Of a stretch of 64,000 nucleotides of DNA, positions 28,519 through 37,619 are shown one piece after another (position 1 is the first letter of the stretch; each line of letters starts with the position of its first letter). The stretch spans positions 1-64,000 of the IMG/VR virus record IMGVR_UViG_3300008108_000011. The stretch is one strand, 5' to 3'. Made by a program: the position numbers and the translations under genes. Under the pieces are notes generated by a model. The model was not told the DNA's origin. It saw nothing but the letters and a program-made list of their open reading frames with translations, and did no database searches. The DNA is from a virus.

Positions 28519-29167
28519 ATATACCAGCTTTCTTGGTTGTTCGATTTATGTAAGAACTAGACTTAGAATACTCCATCCCTAAATCAAATTGATCAATAAA
28601 TTCTTGAACATATTCTGGTCTTAGGATATAAATTTTTCTTTTCTCATCATTCAATTTTAATTCATATTCATAATTAGTGATAGGTTTTGATATGGTATTT
28701 CCATTTACTGATACTACACTTCCATTATTATAGTATTTGTATACACTATTATAGAAAGATTGTTCTACTCTTAATCCAGATTTAAGCACAACTAACCCAG
28801 AACTATTCTTCACTTCGTATGTTTCATAGTGGTGAATACCTTCTGGGTTTCCGTATGTTTTTTGAACTATCTCATACAAATCAGATTCTCTGATTGGTAG
28901 ATCAAAATAAGAATTGATAATATTATTTGTAATTAATATCACCCAATCAAAATCAGATTTTCCGTAAAATTTATATGACAGATAATCAATTCTGTCTGTG
29001 TCTGTCATGTTATATTCATTAAAAAAGTTCTGAAAGTTGTAAGAGCTTTCAGTTACTTTGTATCTTCTGAAGAAATTTTTAGCAAGAACATATTCTCTTT
29101 CCGAGAATGGAAAGGTCAATGGTTTCTTGTCGTATTCTATGTTTGGTAAACGTTTGAAGTATGACAT
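28517..29167 (-). CDS. gp53: Baseplate wedge protein gp53
   Basis: The 216-residue protein begins MSYFKRLPNIEYDKKPLTFP. It contains the gp53 core: RIDYLSYKFYGKSDFDWVIL, NIINSYFDLPI and YGNPEGIHHYETYE. It joins baseplate wedges around the hub. It overlaps the gp48 stop by one base and is last in the leftward unit gp4-unknown-gp48-gp53. Confidence 0.9.
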   Translation of the reverse strand: MSYFKRLPNIEYDKKPLTFPFSEREYVLAKNFFRRYKVTESSYNFQNFFNEYNMTDTDRIDYLSYKFYGKSDFDWVILITNNIINSYFDLPIRESDLYEIVQKTYGNPEGIHHYETYEVKNSSGLVVLKSGLRVEQSFYNSVYKYYNNGSVVSVNGNTISKPITNYEYELKLNDEKRKIYILRPEYVQEFIDQFDLGMEYSKSSSYINRTTKKAGI

Positions 29168-30030
29168 TATCGTGCTCTACCTGATTCTAAATCATCTCTG
29201 AATACAAGTTTGGTTTCTTTAAATCCAACTGTTAGTTGAATTCCTATTGGTTTACCATCTTCAAATGACATATAACTTCCTTCCGTAACGTAACTTATAT
29301 TTACTGAAGTTATACCCGAAACTTTATACTTGGGTAAGTATTCGTTTTCACCACCGCCAGCTTTAAAGAATTTCACTTCACATAATTTAGGTAGGTTTAT
29401 AAAATTTTTACCTTCTGTTCCGAATATACTATTTGCTGTTGATGGAACACATGCTTCTCTAAAAGTCTTTACGATATCTAATATCGCTTGCGCTTCGCCA
29501 GATGACTGAGGAATCATTTTAAAACTATATCCATGAGACCTCAATCCAAATCCACTATAAAGAAGTTCTGTATTTGGATTTAATATAGTTCCTGATGTTA
29601 ATGCTAAAACATCATTATAATTTAAATTCGCTCCCAGTCCAGGAAGATTGGAAAAACTAGTTGCGAGATATTTTACTGCATCATCTCCAGCTGCTTTTGC
29701 AAAGTTTGTGAATTTTTCTCCAGGATTTTTAAAGACAGAATCAATAGCGCCTTGCAAATTTCCTTTTGTTACTGCTTGAGATATTGGTTCTGCTACAGCA
29801 CCCAAGGCAAATTGCGCTAGAGAAGTTGTATCTTTTCCTTGCCAATTACCAGAAAAGGAAGTTCCCACATCACTAGGCATATTCATTGCAATTGTGCTAC
29901 CACTAGCAGTGTATCCTTGCGTCTGACTATATGCACTACTTCCACCTGAAACTGGTGGCTTATAATCACCAAATGAAAATTGGATCCAGTCACTACTACC
30001 ATCAATATCTGCTGGATATTTTAATGTCAT
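29167..30030 (-). CDS. gp48: Baseplate tail-tube cap gp48
   Basis: The 287-residue protein starts MTLKYPADIDGSSDWIQFSF. It ends with the conserved part ITSVNISYVTEGSYMSFEDG and then GIQLTVGFKETKLV, as in cyanophage gp48. The middle is Ser/Gly/Ala-rich. In T4, gp48 caps the baseplate hub and starts tail-tube growth with gp54. Confidence 0.85.
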   Translation of the reverse strand: MTLKYPADIDGSSDWIQFSFGDYKPPVSGGSSAYSQTQGYTASGSTIAMNMPSDVGTSFSGNWQGKDTTSLAQFALGAVAEPISQAVTKGNLQGAIDSVFKNPGEKFTNFAKAAGDDAVKYLATSFSNLPGLGANLNYNDVLALTSGTILNPNTELLYSGFGLRSHGYSFKMIPQSSGEAQAILDIVKTFREACVPSTANSIFGTEGKNFINLPKLCEVKFFKAGGGENEYLPKYKVSGITSVNISYVTEGSYMSFEDGKPIGIQLTVGFKETKLVFRDDLESGRAR

Positions 30031-30707
30031 TGACTTACTACCTCGATGTCTTCTGGTCTACCATAACCTTTGATGATTCTTTTTGCTTTGATTCTATCAT
30101 TATATTTTTCGTTGGTTTCTTTCCATACATCAGATGACTTGTATGGAACTAAAACGTTTCCTCTTTCTCTAACAAAATGTTCTATCGGCAAAGCAATAGC
30201 AGTATCCCATTCATCAATCGCAAGATCTAAAAGGAATCCATCTACATGGTCTAAAATATATTTATGGAAACATGCACGAGGTAAATCAATACGATCATTT
30301 TTTAATTTTTCTATAGCAAGCACTCTTTTTCTCGGATCCATGTAGTGTAAATTAGCACCAAAGAAATGATCTGAGTTTGCTTTGATGACATATACTAATG
30401 GAAATGTATCATAGTATGGTAGATACTTCATCTTAGCTTTATATTCAAAAAGAAATAGTCTACCTACTCTTGCGTATCTTCTGAGTTGGTTTTGGTCTTT
30501 ATTTTCTTCTGTGTCTGCTCTATCTCTACGTTCATCACGTATTGTTTTATCTGGTTGTTGTTTGTATTCTAAAGCCATGGTGCGAACAGTCTTTCTATAC
30601 CACTGCCAAGATTGTTCTTCGCTCCCTGCTTTTTCTTTAACTCTTTCAAATAAAGTATTATATCCTTTTCTAGTTTTAGATGTTTCTTTTTTAAATCCTT
30701 GTGCCAT
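30027..30707 (-). CDS. Conserved structural-operon protein, unknown role
   Basis: This 226-residue basic protein has a Lys/Arg-rich N-terminal half. A conserved-looking centre follows: KYLPYYDTFPLVYVI, FFGANLHYMDPRKRV and CFHKYILDHVDGFLLDL. It lies between gp4 and gp48 with four-base overlaps, so it likely acts in head or tail completion. I cannot match it firmly to a T4 gene; gp2 is only a possibility from gene order. Confidence 0.68.
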   Translation of the reverse strand: MAQGFKKETSKTRKGYNTLFERVKEKAGSEEQSWQWYRKTVRTMALEYKQQPDKTIRDERRDRADTEENKDQNQLRRYARVGRLFLFEYKAKMKYLPYYDTFPLVYVIKANSDHFFGANLHYMDPRKRVLAIEKLKNDRIDLPRACFHKYILDHVDGFLLDLAIDEWDTAIALPIEHFVRERGNVLVPYKSSDVWKETNEKYNDRIKAKRIIKGYGRPEDIEVVSQ

Positions 30708-30710
30708 CTG

Positions 30711-31145
30711 CTACACCCCCAAGTGATCTTCGGTGAGAATAAGGAATTGCATTTGTCTATCCTCACACCAGTCACTTGCGGCTTCCCATTTCGCTTGGTT
30801 TTTTAGAAACGTTAGAACCTTGTCTTTGTATACTTTAGTTTGTTTCTTTGCTGGAGGTGGAGGAGTTGTCTGTTTCTTTGGTTTAATTTCAACAAGATAT
30901 TTTTTAATTTCATTTGATTTTGTACGAACTTTGATATAGAAGTCTACATAATAACGATGAACCCTTCCATCAATAGGTGAACGATAAGGTATCACAACTT
31001 CCTCACTGCCCCACTCAATGACACTGCTGTTTCTGTCACAGAATATCATAAACTTTCTTTCCCATAACGAACGATAGATTATATTCATAGGGTTACCCCT
31101 ATACTTCGTGGGATTTATGGGGCGATAAAATCCCGAGTATGCCAT
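30711..31145 (-). CDS. gp4: Head completion protein gp4 (nuclease-like)
   Basis: The 144-residue protein matches T4 gp4/gp50. It starts MAYSGFYRPINPTKYRGNP and continues with IYRSLWERKFMIFCDRN, WGSEEVVIPYRSPIDGR and YYVDFYIKV...YLVEIKP, a PD-(D/E)XK-like nuclease core. It finishes DNA-filled heads so that tails can join. A late-box-like AATAAATA lies upstream on this strand. Confidence 0.87.
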   Translation of the reverse strand: MAYSGFYRPINPTKYRGNPMNIIYRSLWERKFMIFCDRNSSVIEWGSEEVVIPYRSPIDGRVHRYYVDFYIKVRTKSNEIKKYLVEIKPKKQTTPPPPAKKQTKVYKDKVLTFLKNQAKWEAASDWCEDRQMQFLILTEDHLGV

Positions 31146-31148
31146 AAA

Positions 31149-31156
31149 TATAAATA
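31149..31156 (+). promoter_or_regulatory. Late promoter box for the tail-tube operon
   Basis: TATAAATA is exact and overlaps a second ATAAATA just before it. It lies 24 bases before the next start, between divergent late genes. Confidence 0.6.
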
Positions 31157-31179
31157 TAACTTCTCAAGGTATTTATTAA

Positions 31180-31794
31180 ATGGGCGTTCAAACCTATTTA
31201 ACAGCAATCTCAAATGGAAGAGGGATGGCAAAAAGCAATCTCTATTCTGTTTATTTTTCTGGAGGTGTTATCAACGAACTGATAGGAGATTTTGGCGGCA
31301 TTGACAGAAAAGCTGGAACGCAACCTTCTCTAGTTGGAGAACGAGTTAATATCATGTGTGATGAAGTATCCTTACCAGGAGTTCAATCCTCGACAGGTAG
31401 TGTGGTTAGACATCCTGGAGCAAATCCAATTTACTATCCAACCAATCCAATATATAATGACCTTCAATTATCTTTTATGTGTGACGCAGAGATGCAAGCA
31501 CTGAATTTCTTAACAGATTGGCACGCTAAAATTTACAAGAAAGTTGGTAATTCATATCAAATTAATTACCCAGAAAAATATAAATGCACTACATTAACTA
31601 TCGAAAAAAACGAAAAGGATTCTAAATCTGAAGTTGGTTTGACCCCTGTTAAATATGAACTTAAAGATGCATGGGTTTATTCAGTTGATGCTATTCCTCT
31701 CTCGTATGGATCTAGTCAAATAGTTAAGGTGACTGCTAACTTCTACTACACTAATTGGAATGCAACTTTCAACCGTCTCAACACTATAACCTAA
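31180..31794 (+). CDS. Tail tube / tube initiator protein (gp54 or gp19 like)
   Basis: The 204-residue protein is beta-rich. VNIMCDEVSLPG and LSFMCDAEMQALNFLTDWH in the middle and PLSYGSSQIVKVTANFYYTNW near the end fit the tail-tube fold shared by gp19 and gp54. Its place directly before gp26 and opposite gp48/gp4 favours gp54, the tube initiator. I cannot decide firmly between the two. Confidence 0.68.
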   Translation: MGVQTYLTAISNGRGMAKSNLYSVYFSGGVINELIGDFGGIDRKAGTQPSLVGERVNIMCDEVSLPGVQSSTGSVVRHPGANPIYYPTNPIYNDLQLSFMCDAEMQALNFLTDWHAKIYKKVGNSYQINYPEKYKCTTLTIEKNEKDSKSEVGLTPVKYELKDAWVYSVDAIPLSYGSSQIVKVTANFYYTNWNATFNRLNTIT

Positions 31795-31831
31795 ATATTT
31801 TTACGAACATATTATCTTCTTTGGAGTAATC

Positions 31832-32548
31832 ATGACTTTACCAAAACCACCAGTGCCAACATATGAGTTGGAATTGCCATCATCAGGAAAGACAATTAAG
31901 TATAGACCATTTCTAGTTAGTGAAGAAAAGATTCTTCTTATGGCTATGGAATCTGAAGATGAAAAACAAATCACACAAGCAGTAAAAGATATTGTGAAAG
32001 CTTGTGTTCTTACGAAGGGTGTGAAGATTGAAGACCTAGCATCATTTGATATCGAATACATCTTTCTCAACATACGTGGCAAATCTGTTGGTGAAGAAGT
32101 TAAAATGAAAATCATCTGTAATGATGACAATGAAACAGAGGTAGAATATACTTTAGATTTAAGTAAAGTAGAAGTTCAAAAAAATCCAGATCATGATGCT
32201 AAAATATTATTAGATGATACTACAGGTATTGTGATGAAGTATCCTGGTGTTGATCAGTTTATTCAAACACAAATCATGATGAAGTCATTGAACGCAGAAG
32301 AAGTATTTGATATTATTATTGATTCTGTTCATCAGATCTTTTCTGGAGAAGAAGTGTTCGAGGCTAAAACAACATCAAGAAAAGAAATTGAAGATTGGAT
32401 GGGTGGATTAACTTCCAAACAATTCGAGAAAGTTAAAGATTTTTTTGCTACCATGCCCAAGTTAGCGCATACATTTAAAGTTACTAATCCTAACACTGGA
32501 GTTGAATCTGAATACACAATTGAGGGTCTGGTAAATTTTTTCGGGTGA
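31832..32548 (+). CDS. gp26: Baseplate hub assembly protein gp26
   Basis: The 238-residue protein begins MTLPKPPVPTYELELPSSGK, followed by YRPFLVSEEKILLMA. These are hallmarks of the gp26-like hub subunit in T4-like phages. It also has IRGKSVGEEVKMKIIC and an acidic helical C-terminal part. It helps form or deliver the central baseplate hub and is followed immediately by gp51. Confidence 0.88.
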   Translation: MTLPKPPVPTYELELPSSGKTIKYRPFLVSEEKILLMAMESEDEKQITQAVKDIVKACVLTKGVKIEDLASFDIEYIFLNIRGKSVGEEVKMKIICNDDNETEVEYTLDLSKVEVQKNPDHDAKILLDDTTGIVMKYPGVDQFIQTQIMMKSLNAEEVFDIIIDSVHQIFSGEEVFEAKTTSRKEIEDWMGGLTSKQFEKVKDFFATMPKLAHTFKVTNPNTGVESEYTIEGLVNFFG

Positions 32549-32550
32549 GC

Positions 32551-32715
32551 ATGTTCCATGAGAGCCTTGCTAATTATTATCAGTCAAATTTTAATCTCAT
32601 GTATATTCATAAGTTTAGTTTGACTGAATTGGATAACATGCTCCCCTGGGAAAGAATGGTTTATATTACTATGTTGAATGCTTATATTGAAGAGCAGAAC
32701 AGTAAGAATAAATGA
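32551..32715 (+). CDS. gp51: gp51-like baseplate hub assembly protein
   Basis: The 54-residue product (MFHESLANYYQSNFNLMYIH...) ends with LPWERMVYITMLNAYIEEQN. That LPWER helix is typical of the small protein found after gp26 in cyanophages and named gp51. In T4, gp51 catalyses hub assembly. Its stop overlaps the next start as ATGA. Confidence 0.7.
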   Translation: MFHESLANYYQSNFNLMYIHKFSLTELDNMLPWERMVYITMLNAYIEEQNSKNK

Positions 32716-35435
32716 ACTACGATTACTTACCCCAACCACCTGAAGGTGTATTAGATCCAAAGATACCTTGGAGTAGGATTAATCCTAACTCTAGGTTGTG
32801 GTTGGTTTTAAAATCAAAATTAACTGGCAGAAGACAGGGAGATGAATTCTATAGTTCATATGTAAATCTTTCTGATGCTGATGCTGATAAACTGATTGCA
32901 AACATGAAGAAGGATCCTCGTGGGTATCCTTCTTTAGATCAGACTAGTGGCACTCCTGTTCAGTGGATGGAAAGACAGAGATTATATCAAGAGTGGTTGG
33001 TAGAAGCATACCTCGAAAATCCTTTTCGTGAAGATGTAAATAAAAAAATTGAAGCAGCTGAACAAGAAAGAAGATTACTAGAAATACAGGAACAAAGAAA
33101 AAAAGAAAAAGAAGAGAAGGAAGAGAGAGAAAAAAGAAAGAAAGAGCGCGAGCAGATCAAACCCCCAGAGACATCCGTTCCTGCTCCTGTAGCACCTGCT
33201 CCTGTTGAACCTGCTTCTGTGCCAGCAGCACCTGCTCCTGCTGCTCCAGAAGCACGCAAACCCAAGCCAGCGCCTTTGAGAGATGAGGATCTGGTTGCCC
33301 CATATCGAATGCCATCGAATGTTTCTAAAGCGATGGCGAGTTATGGTGATGCTTTAGATGCTATTGGTAATCAATTATCAAAACAGAATTCTATTCTCAC
33401 TAGAAACCTAGGTTACTTAAGAAGGATAAATGAAGATCTTGGTGATGTAGAATTCTTACTCGGTCAGATGACTGAGAATTATCAAGAAGCACTTGATGAT
33501 TTTGAAACCGAAGAAAGAAAAAAAGCATTACGAAAAAAGATTGTTGGTAAAATATTTTCTCCATTTGGTAGTGGAAAAGAACCACCTTCGAAGGTAAAAC
33601 CAAAACAAGAGAAGAAACAAAATTGGTTTGATGGGATCACCTCGTTCTTTAATCCAAGTAAAAGACCAGAAAAAAAATTAGCATCAGGTGGAATTGCATT
33701 AGGTCAAACGGGAGGAGATAAAGTAATACCTCCAGGTGTGTATGATAATCCTATCAGAGGTAGACTAGCGCCAGGAACTGTAGTCGTTCCTCATAACAGA
33801 AACGACGGGAAGAGAATACTAAACCAATATGATCAGCAATCTTATATACAATCTTTCGGTGATGTATTAGCAAAATCATCAAATGCTTTACTTGGTTCTG
33901 CTGTTGTTGTATATGGATCTGTTCTTCGTAGTTTAGGTCCTCTTGCTGGATATTTTAATACTAGTATTTCTGGATTAATACCTACAGTATCTTCAATACT
34001 CAGCATATCTCGCAGTGCTGTTATTGATATGTTTGGTGGTCCTGCGTATGCAGGAACTACAGAAAATACACAAGATCTGAAATCATTCTATAAATCCTGG
34101 CGTGTTTATATGAATGATAATGATTTATATTTTCCAGGTGCTACTGGTGTTTTTGGTGGAGCTCCATTACCTTCAGGAGAGATTGCAGAAGATATAGGTA
34201 TCATTTCTTCTGCTGCCGATCTTAGATACGTTGGTGGAACTAATGTAAATAAATTACCTGCATGGATACCTTTTTCAAAAGAAGATACAAAGAAGATTGG
34301 ATATGTATCTGGGTTTGGATATAGGTGGGGAAGGCAGCATAGTGGTATTGATTTAGATGGCGATCCTGGCATCAAAATTATTTCACCTTTTGCTGGAACT
34401 GTATATGACATTAATAAAAACTGGCCAGCTGATGGTGGTGGTGGGTATGGTAATTTGGTTGGCATCGCCCACGATCAACCAAAAATATTTACATTTTATG
34501 GTCACTTAAAAGATGTTGCTACCAATTTGGAGATGGGATCTAAAGTAAAAGCAGGTGAAGTAATAGGAACAGTGGGTAACACTGGTCGTTCTTTTGGTCC
34601 CCACCTGCACTGGGAAGTTAGAACACAGGCTAGCGGAGGGCAAATAGATCCCGTTGAATGGACGCATCAAAACAAACCAAGTTTTGCTGTTGGTGGATGG
34701 TTCAAACCATTGGTTAATTTAGTTAGGAATGTCACTAGACCAAAAGGACTTAGTATCAGAGGAGTTCAAGCTGGTTTTACTGGCATGGCGAGAGAAGGAT
34801 TTGAGGCTATTATGAAAGGTGACAAATTTAGATTGGGTAAATGGAAACCACAGATACTTGGCAGGGGAGCATACTCTGCTCCAACACTAAAAGGTGCTCA
34901 AAGATATGCTGGTGCTCAAGGATCTTTAGGAGGCAAGCAAACTCCTGGTGGTGTTGTGAAGAGTATTGTTCCAGGAACTGCTAGGAGGATTGATATATTA
35001 GAACCACAAGCAGCAGTGAAACCAGCAACATTTGATAAGGGTAAACTGTTAGCAGATAAGTTACTACAAGGTGCATATGCAAACAGCCCATTAGCAAACA
35101 ATCTTCGTTTACAACTTATAACTGGCAGTGCTCAAAATGTTGGTGTTGGAATGGGAAAACTTTTCAGTAAAGCAATTGGTATTTTAAATGCTCCTGTAAT
35201 TGGAGACATGTTATTCCCAGAACCAACTGCTGCTGGAACATTAGATTATGCTAGATCTCAAGGGTGGGTCACACCGCAATCATCAAAACCACCAGTAAAA
35301 CAAACTACCATTCAGATGCCACCATCTTCTGCAAATGTATCTCCTGCACCCAGAGCATCTTCAAAACCTCAGTTTGTAAATATTGATATACCAACTGGTG
35401 AAGTATTAACCACTACACAAATGAGGCGCATGTAA
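32712..35435 (+). CDS. Large tail protein with M23 peptidase domain
   Basis: This 907-residue protein has a conserved N-terminal region, then a long Glu/Lys/Arg coiled coil (about 110-150) and a Pro/Ala linker. A second charged section ends KKLASGGIALGQ. An M23/LytM metallopeptidase domain lies at about residues 520-645: HSGIDLDG (zinc His and Asp), then GPHLHWEV with the last zinc His. It likely cuts peptidoglycan cross-links during injection. The C-terminal part is unassigned. It is the first of three similar large genes between gp51 and gp27. Confidence 0.82.
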   Translation: MNYDYLPQPPEGVLDPKIPWSRINPNSRLWLVLKSKLTGRRQGDEFYSSYVNLSDADADKLIANMKKDPRGYPSLDQTSGTPVQWMERQRLYQEWLVEAYLENPFREDVNKKIEAAEQERRLLEIQEQRKKEKEEKEEREKRKKEREQIKPPETSVPAPVAPAPVEPASVPAAPAPAAPEARKPKPAPLRDEDLVAPYRMPSNVSKAMASYGDALDAIGNQLSKQNSILTRNLGYLRRINEDLGDVEFLLGQMTENYQEALDDFETEERKKALRKKIVGKIFSPFGSGKEPPSKVKPKQEKKQNWFDGITSFFNPSKRPEKKLASGGIALGQTGGDKVIPPGVYDNPIRGRLAPGTVVVPHNRNDGKRILNQYDQQSYIQSFGDVLAKSSNALLGSAVVVYGSVLRSLGPLAGYFNTSISGLIPTVSSILSISRSAVIDMFGGPAYAGTTENTQDLKSFYKSWRVYMNDNDLYFPGATGVFGGAPLPSGEIAEDIGIISSAADLRYVGGTNVNKLPAWIPFSKEDTKKIGYVSGFGYRWGRQHSGIDLDGDPGIKIISPFAGTVYDINKNWPADGGGGYGNLVGIAHDQPKIFTFYGHLKDVATNLEMGSKVKAGEVIGTVGNTGRSFGPHLHWEVRTQASGGQIDPVEWTHQNKPSFAVGGWFKPLVNLVRNVTRPKGLSIRGVQAGFTGMAREGFEAIMKGDKFRLGKWKPQILGRGAYSAPTLKGAQRYAGAQGSLGGKQTPGGVVKSIVPGTARRIDILEPQAAVKPATFDKGKLLADKLLQGAYANSPLANNLRLQLITGSAQNVGVGMGKLFSKAIGILNAPVIGDMLFPEPTAAGTLDYARSQGWVTPQSSKPPVKQTTIQMPPSSANVSPAPRASSKPQFVNIDIPTGEVLTTTQMRRM

Positions 35436-35436
35436 T

Positions 35437-37593
35437 ATGTTACTCAACAATCTTATTCCACAAAAAGCAAAGCAAACTAGACAGGAAGCAGTAAGTTTTG
35501 AAAGCTCACTTGCTTCAGAATTTAGATCATTAACATCAAAGAGTGGTGAGAATGTAAGGAAGGTTAATCAGCAATTAGATATTTTAATAGAGCAAGCAGA
35601 ATTAGAAAACGAAATTGCTAATCGTGTTGCTAAACTAGCAGCAATGTTTTCTAAAAATTCTTTGCTGGAAACTTTATCTTACTCTAAGATAGAGGAAAGA
35701 TTATCAGTATTTCCTAAAAAGACAGAAGAAGATATTATATTAGAAAAAAAGAATACAAAAAAGTCTAAGGTTTCAGAACCTAAAAAACAACCTAAAGTAA
35801 ATCCCCCCAAAAAATTGGCATCGGGTGGTGTTACTCCTCCAGCTTCTGGTTTGAATAAAGACAAACTTCAATCAAATAAAGGGGAGCAGATTGCTTATAG
35901 TGAAGTATTACAGCTCTCGATGAGAGCATCTGGTATTTTTGCAATCACTACTCTAGGAGAATTCATACAAGGAACAGGGGCTCTCGGGGCATTTTTTAAA
36001 CCTTATTTGAAATCAGTCGTAACACCATTTGCATTATCATTAGGGGTTGAGCAGAATTTAATTAACAGTTTATTAAATTCTCCAATTGAATCTGCATCTT
36101 TGGAATTAAAAAATCAACAAAAAGAGTTTGGTAAAACTTGGGCTAAATTTTTAAATGATCCTGATTTTGTTAAGATTTATATTGATAGAGAAGCAACTCT
36201 CGATGCTCAAGGAAAACCAAAAGGATTTGTTCCTGCTGATTGGAAGGAAGATCCTGAGTTTGTTGCTTTAGTTAATGCGTTTGCAGAAGAATGGGAATTG
36301 AATGCAAATGGATTGCTTGCGTTAATGGCAAGTGAAAGTGGATTGAAACCAGATGCAGAAAATGATGGTGGTTGTGTTGGATTAATTCAGTTTTGCCCTG
36401 GTGGTGGTTTACCTGGAACAGGAAAATCAGCGGCAGAACTCAAAGCAATGAGTCGAAGTGAGCAGTGGCCTTATGTAGTAAAATATTGGGTTGGTGTTGG
36501 ATTGAAAAAAGGAATGACAGCTGGTGATATCTATGGATTGACTCACGTTCCTGCTTGGTATGGAAAAGCAGTGAACGGATTAGCAGTAGGATCTCCAGAG
36601 AGAATGAATGCTGTAGTTGCTACTTCTGCTGATGGTCCTGCGTATTCTCAAAATGCTAGACTTGATTTTAATGGAGATGGGAAGATAACAGTTCAAGATT
36701 ACGACGATGAGGTTAGAAGAGTTGGTAAAAATTTCGGAATAAAATATGAGACTGGAGGTTACTATACTCCAGAAGAATTAGATATGGTAACACCAATGAC
36801 GCCATATCTATTATCCGGACCCGATTCTGGTTATGATGTAGTGATTCAAAATACTCCTATCATAATGCACGGTGATGAGATTGTTGAAGAGACACCAGAA
36901 GGAGTTAAAATTTATCCAGTAAAAAATAGACTGTATGATATCACAAAAGATCCAGTTGATGTTATAAAAAGATGGCAACAAATTTCTTTGCAATCTAATA
37001 CTCAACGTGTGGAATCATTTGCAAGAGGTGGAGTAACACAACGCCCCTGGTGGGATAAAATGGGTTGGTTCGGTGGCGCGGCGGCGGAAAGAAAAAGAAC
37101 ACAAAAAAATCGCAAGAGAAATTACGGTGATGATTACAAAAGACAAGAATTAATTCTTGCGGCAAAAGCATCTGGTGGTAGTGGTCTTGCTGACATTAGG
37201 GGTAGTCAAAGACTAAAGCAAGTATTTGATGATCAGAGAACTACAACGAACAAACTATCTCCAAGTAAATCAGAATCTCTAGTCATTTCTAAGTTAGATC
37301 CTTCTCTAACACCGATGCAAAATTGGGCTAAATTATTTCCAGATCTTGCCAGAAAAGTTAAACCAGGGCAATCTGGATACGATGAAATACAAAAAGTCTT
37401 ATCATCTTCAGGAACCAGAGAAGTAGCATCACAAACAAAATCAACTGGCACAGTAATTGTAAATAGAATCCCAATAGAATCCTCACCTAATGTGTCTCAA
37501 TCTGTTCAAAGTTCTACGCCCACACAAATTACTACAGTTACTTTCAATCCTCATCGATTGAGATCAGAACTTAATATGAGACGCGCTCGATAA
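35437..37593 (+). CDS. Large tail protein with transglycosylase-like and EF-hand-like parts
   Basis: In this 718-residue protein the N-terminal third is helical and ends KKLASGGVTPP. A lysozyme-like (SLT/lytic transglycosylase) domain occupies about residues 275-400, with ALMASESGLKPDAEND (candidate catalytic Glu near 298) and CVGLIQFCPGG. Then DFNGDGKITVQDY (about 409) looks like a calcium-binding EF-hand/dockerin loop. RGGVTQRPWWDKMG near residue 530 is shared with the next protein. It likely acts with the M23 protein to open the wall. Confidence 0.78.
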   Translation: MLLNNLIPQKAKQTRQEAVSFESSLASEFRSLTSKSGENVRKVNQQLDILIEQAELENEIANRVAKLAAMFSKNSLLETLSYSKIEERLSVFPKKTEEDIILEKKNTKKSKVSEPKKQPKVNPPKKLASGGVTPPASGLNKDKLQSNKGEQIAYSEVLQLSMRASGIFAITTLGEFIQGTGALGAFFKPYLKSVVTPFALSLGVEQNLINSLLNSPIESASLELKNQQKEFGKTWAKFLNDPDFVKIYIDREATLDAQGKPKGFVPADWKEDPEFVALVNAFAEEWELNANGLLALMASESGLKPDAENDGGCVGLIQFCPGGGLPGTGKSAAELKAMSRSEQWPYVVKYWVGVGLKKGMTAGDIYGLTHVPAWYGKAVNGLAVGSPERMNAVVATSADGPAYSQNARLDFNGDGKITVQDYDDEVRRVGKNFGIKYETGGYYTPEELDMVTPMTPYLLSGPDSGYDVVIQNTPIIMHGDEIVEETPEGVKIYPVKNRLYDITKDPVDVIKRWQQISLQSNTQRVESFARGGVTQRPWWDKMGWFGGAAAERKRTQKNRKRNYGDDYKRQELILAAKASGGSGLADIRGSQRLKQVFDDQRTTTNKLSPSKSESLVISKLDPSLTPMQNWAKLFPDLARKVKPGQSGYDEIQKVLSSSGTREVASQTKSTGTVIVNRIPIESSPNVSQSVQSSTPTQITTVTFNPHRLRSELNMRRAR

Positions 37594-37618
37594 ATACTTT
37601 TACTAGGAGAGATAAATA
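37589..37618 (+). promoter_or_regulatory. Late boxes before the third large tail gene
   Basis: GATAAATA occurs at 37589-37596 and again at 37611-37618. AGGAG lies between them as ribosome site for the ATG at 37620. The first could be a late promoter. Confidence 0.45.
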
Positions 37619-37619
37619 G

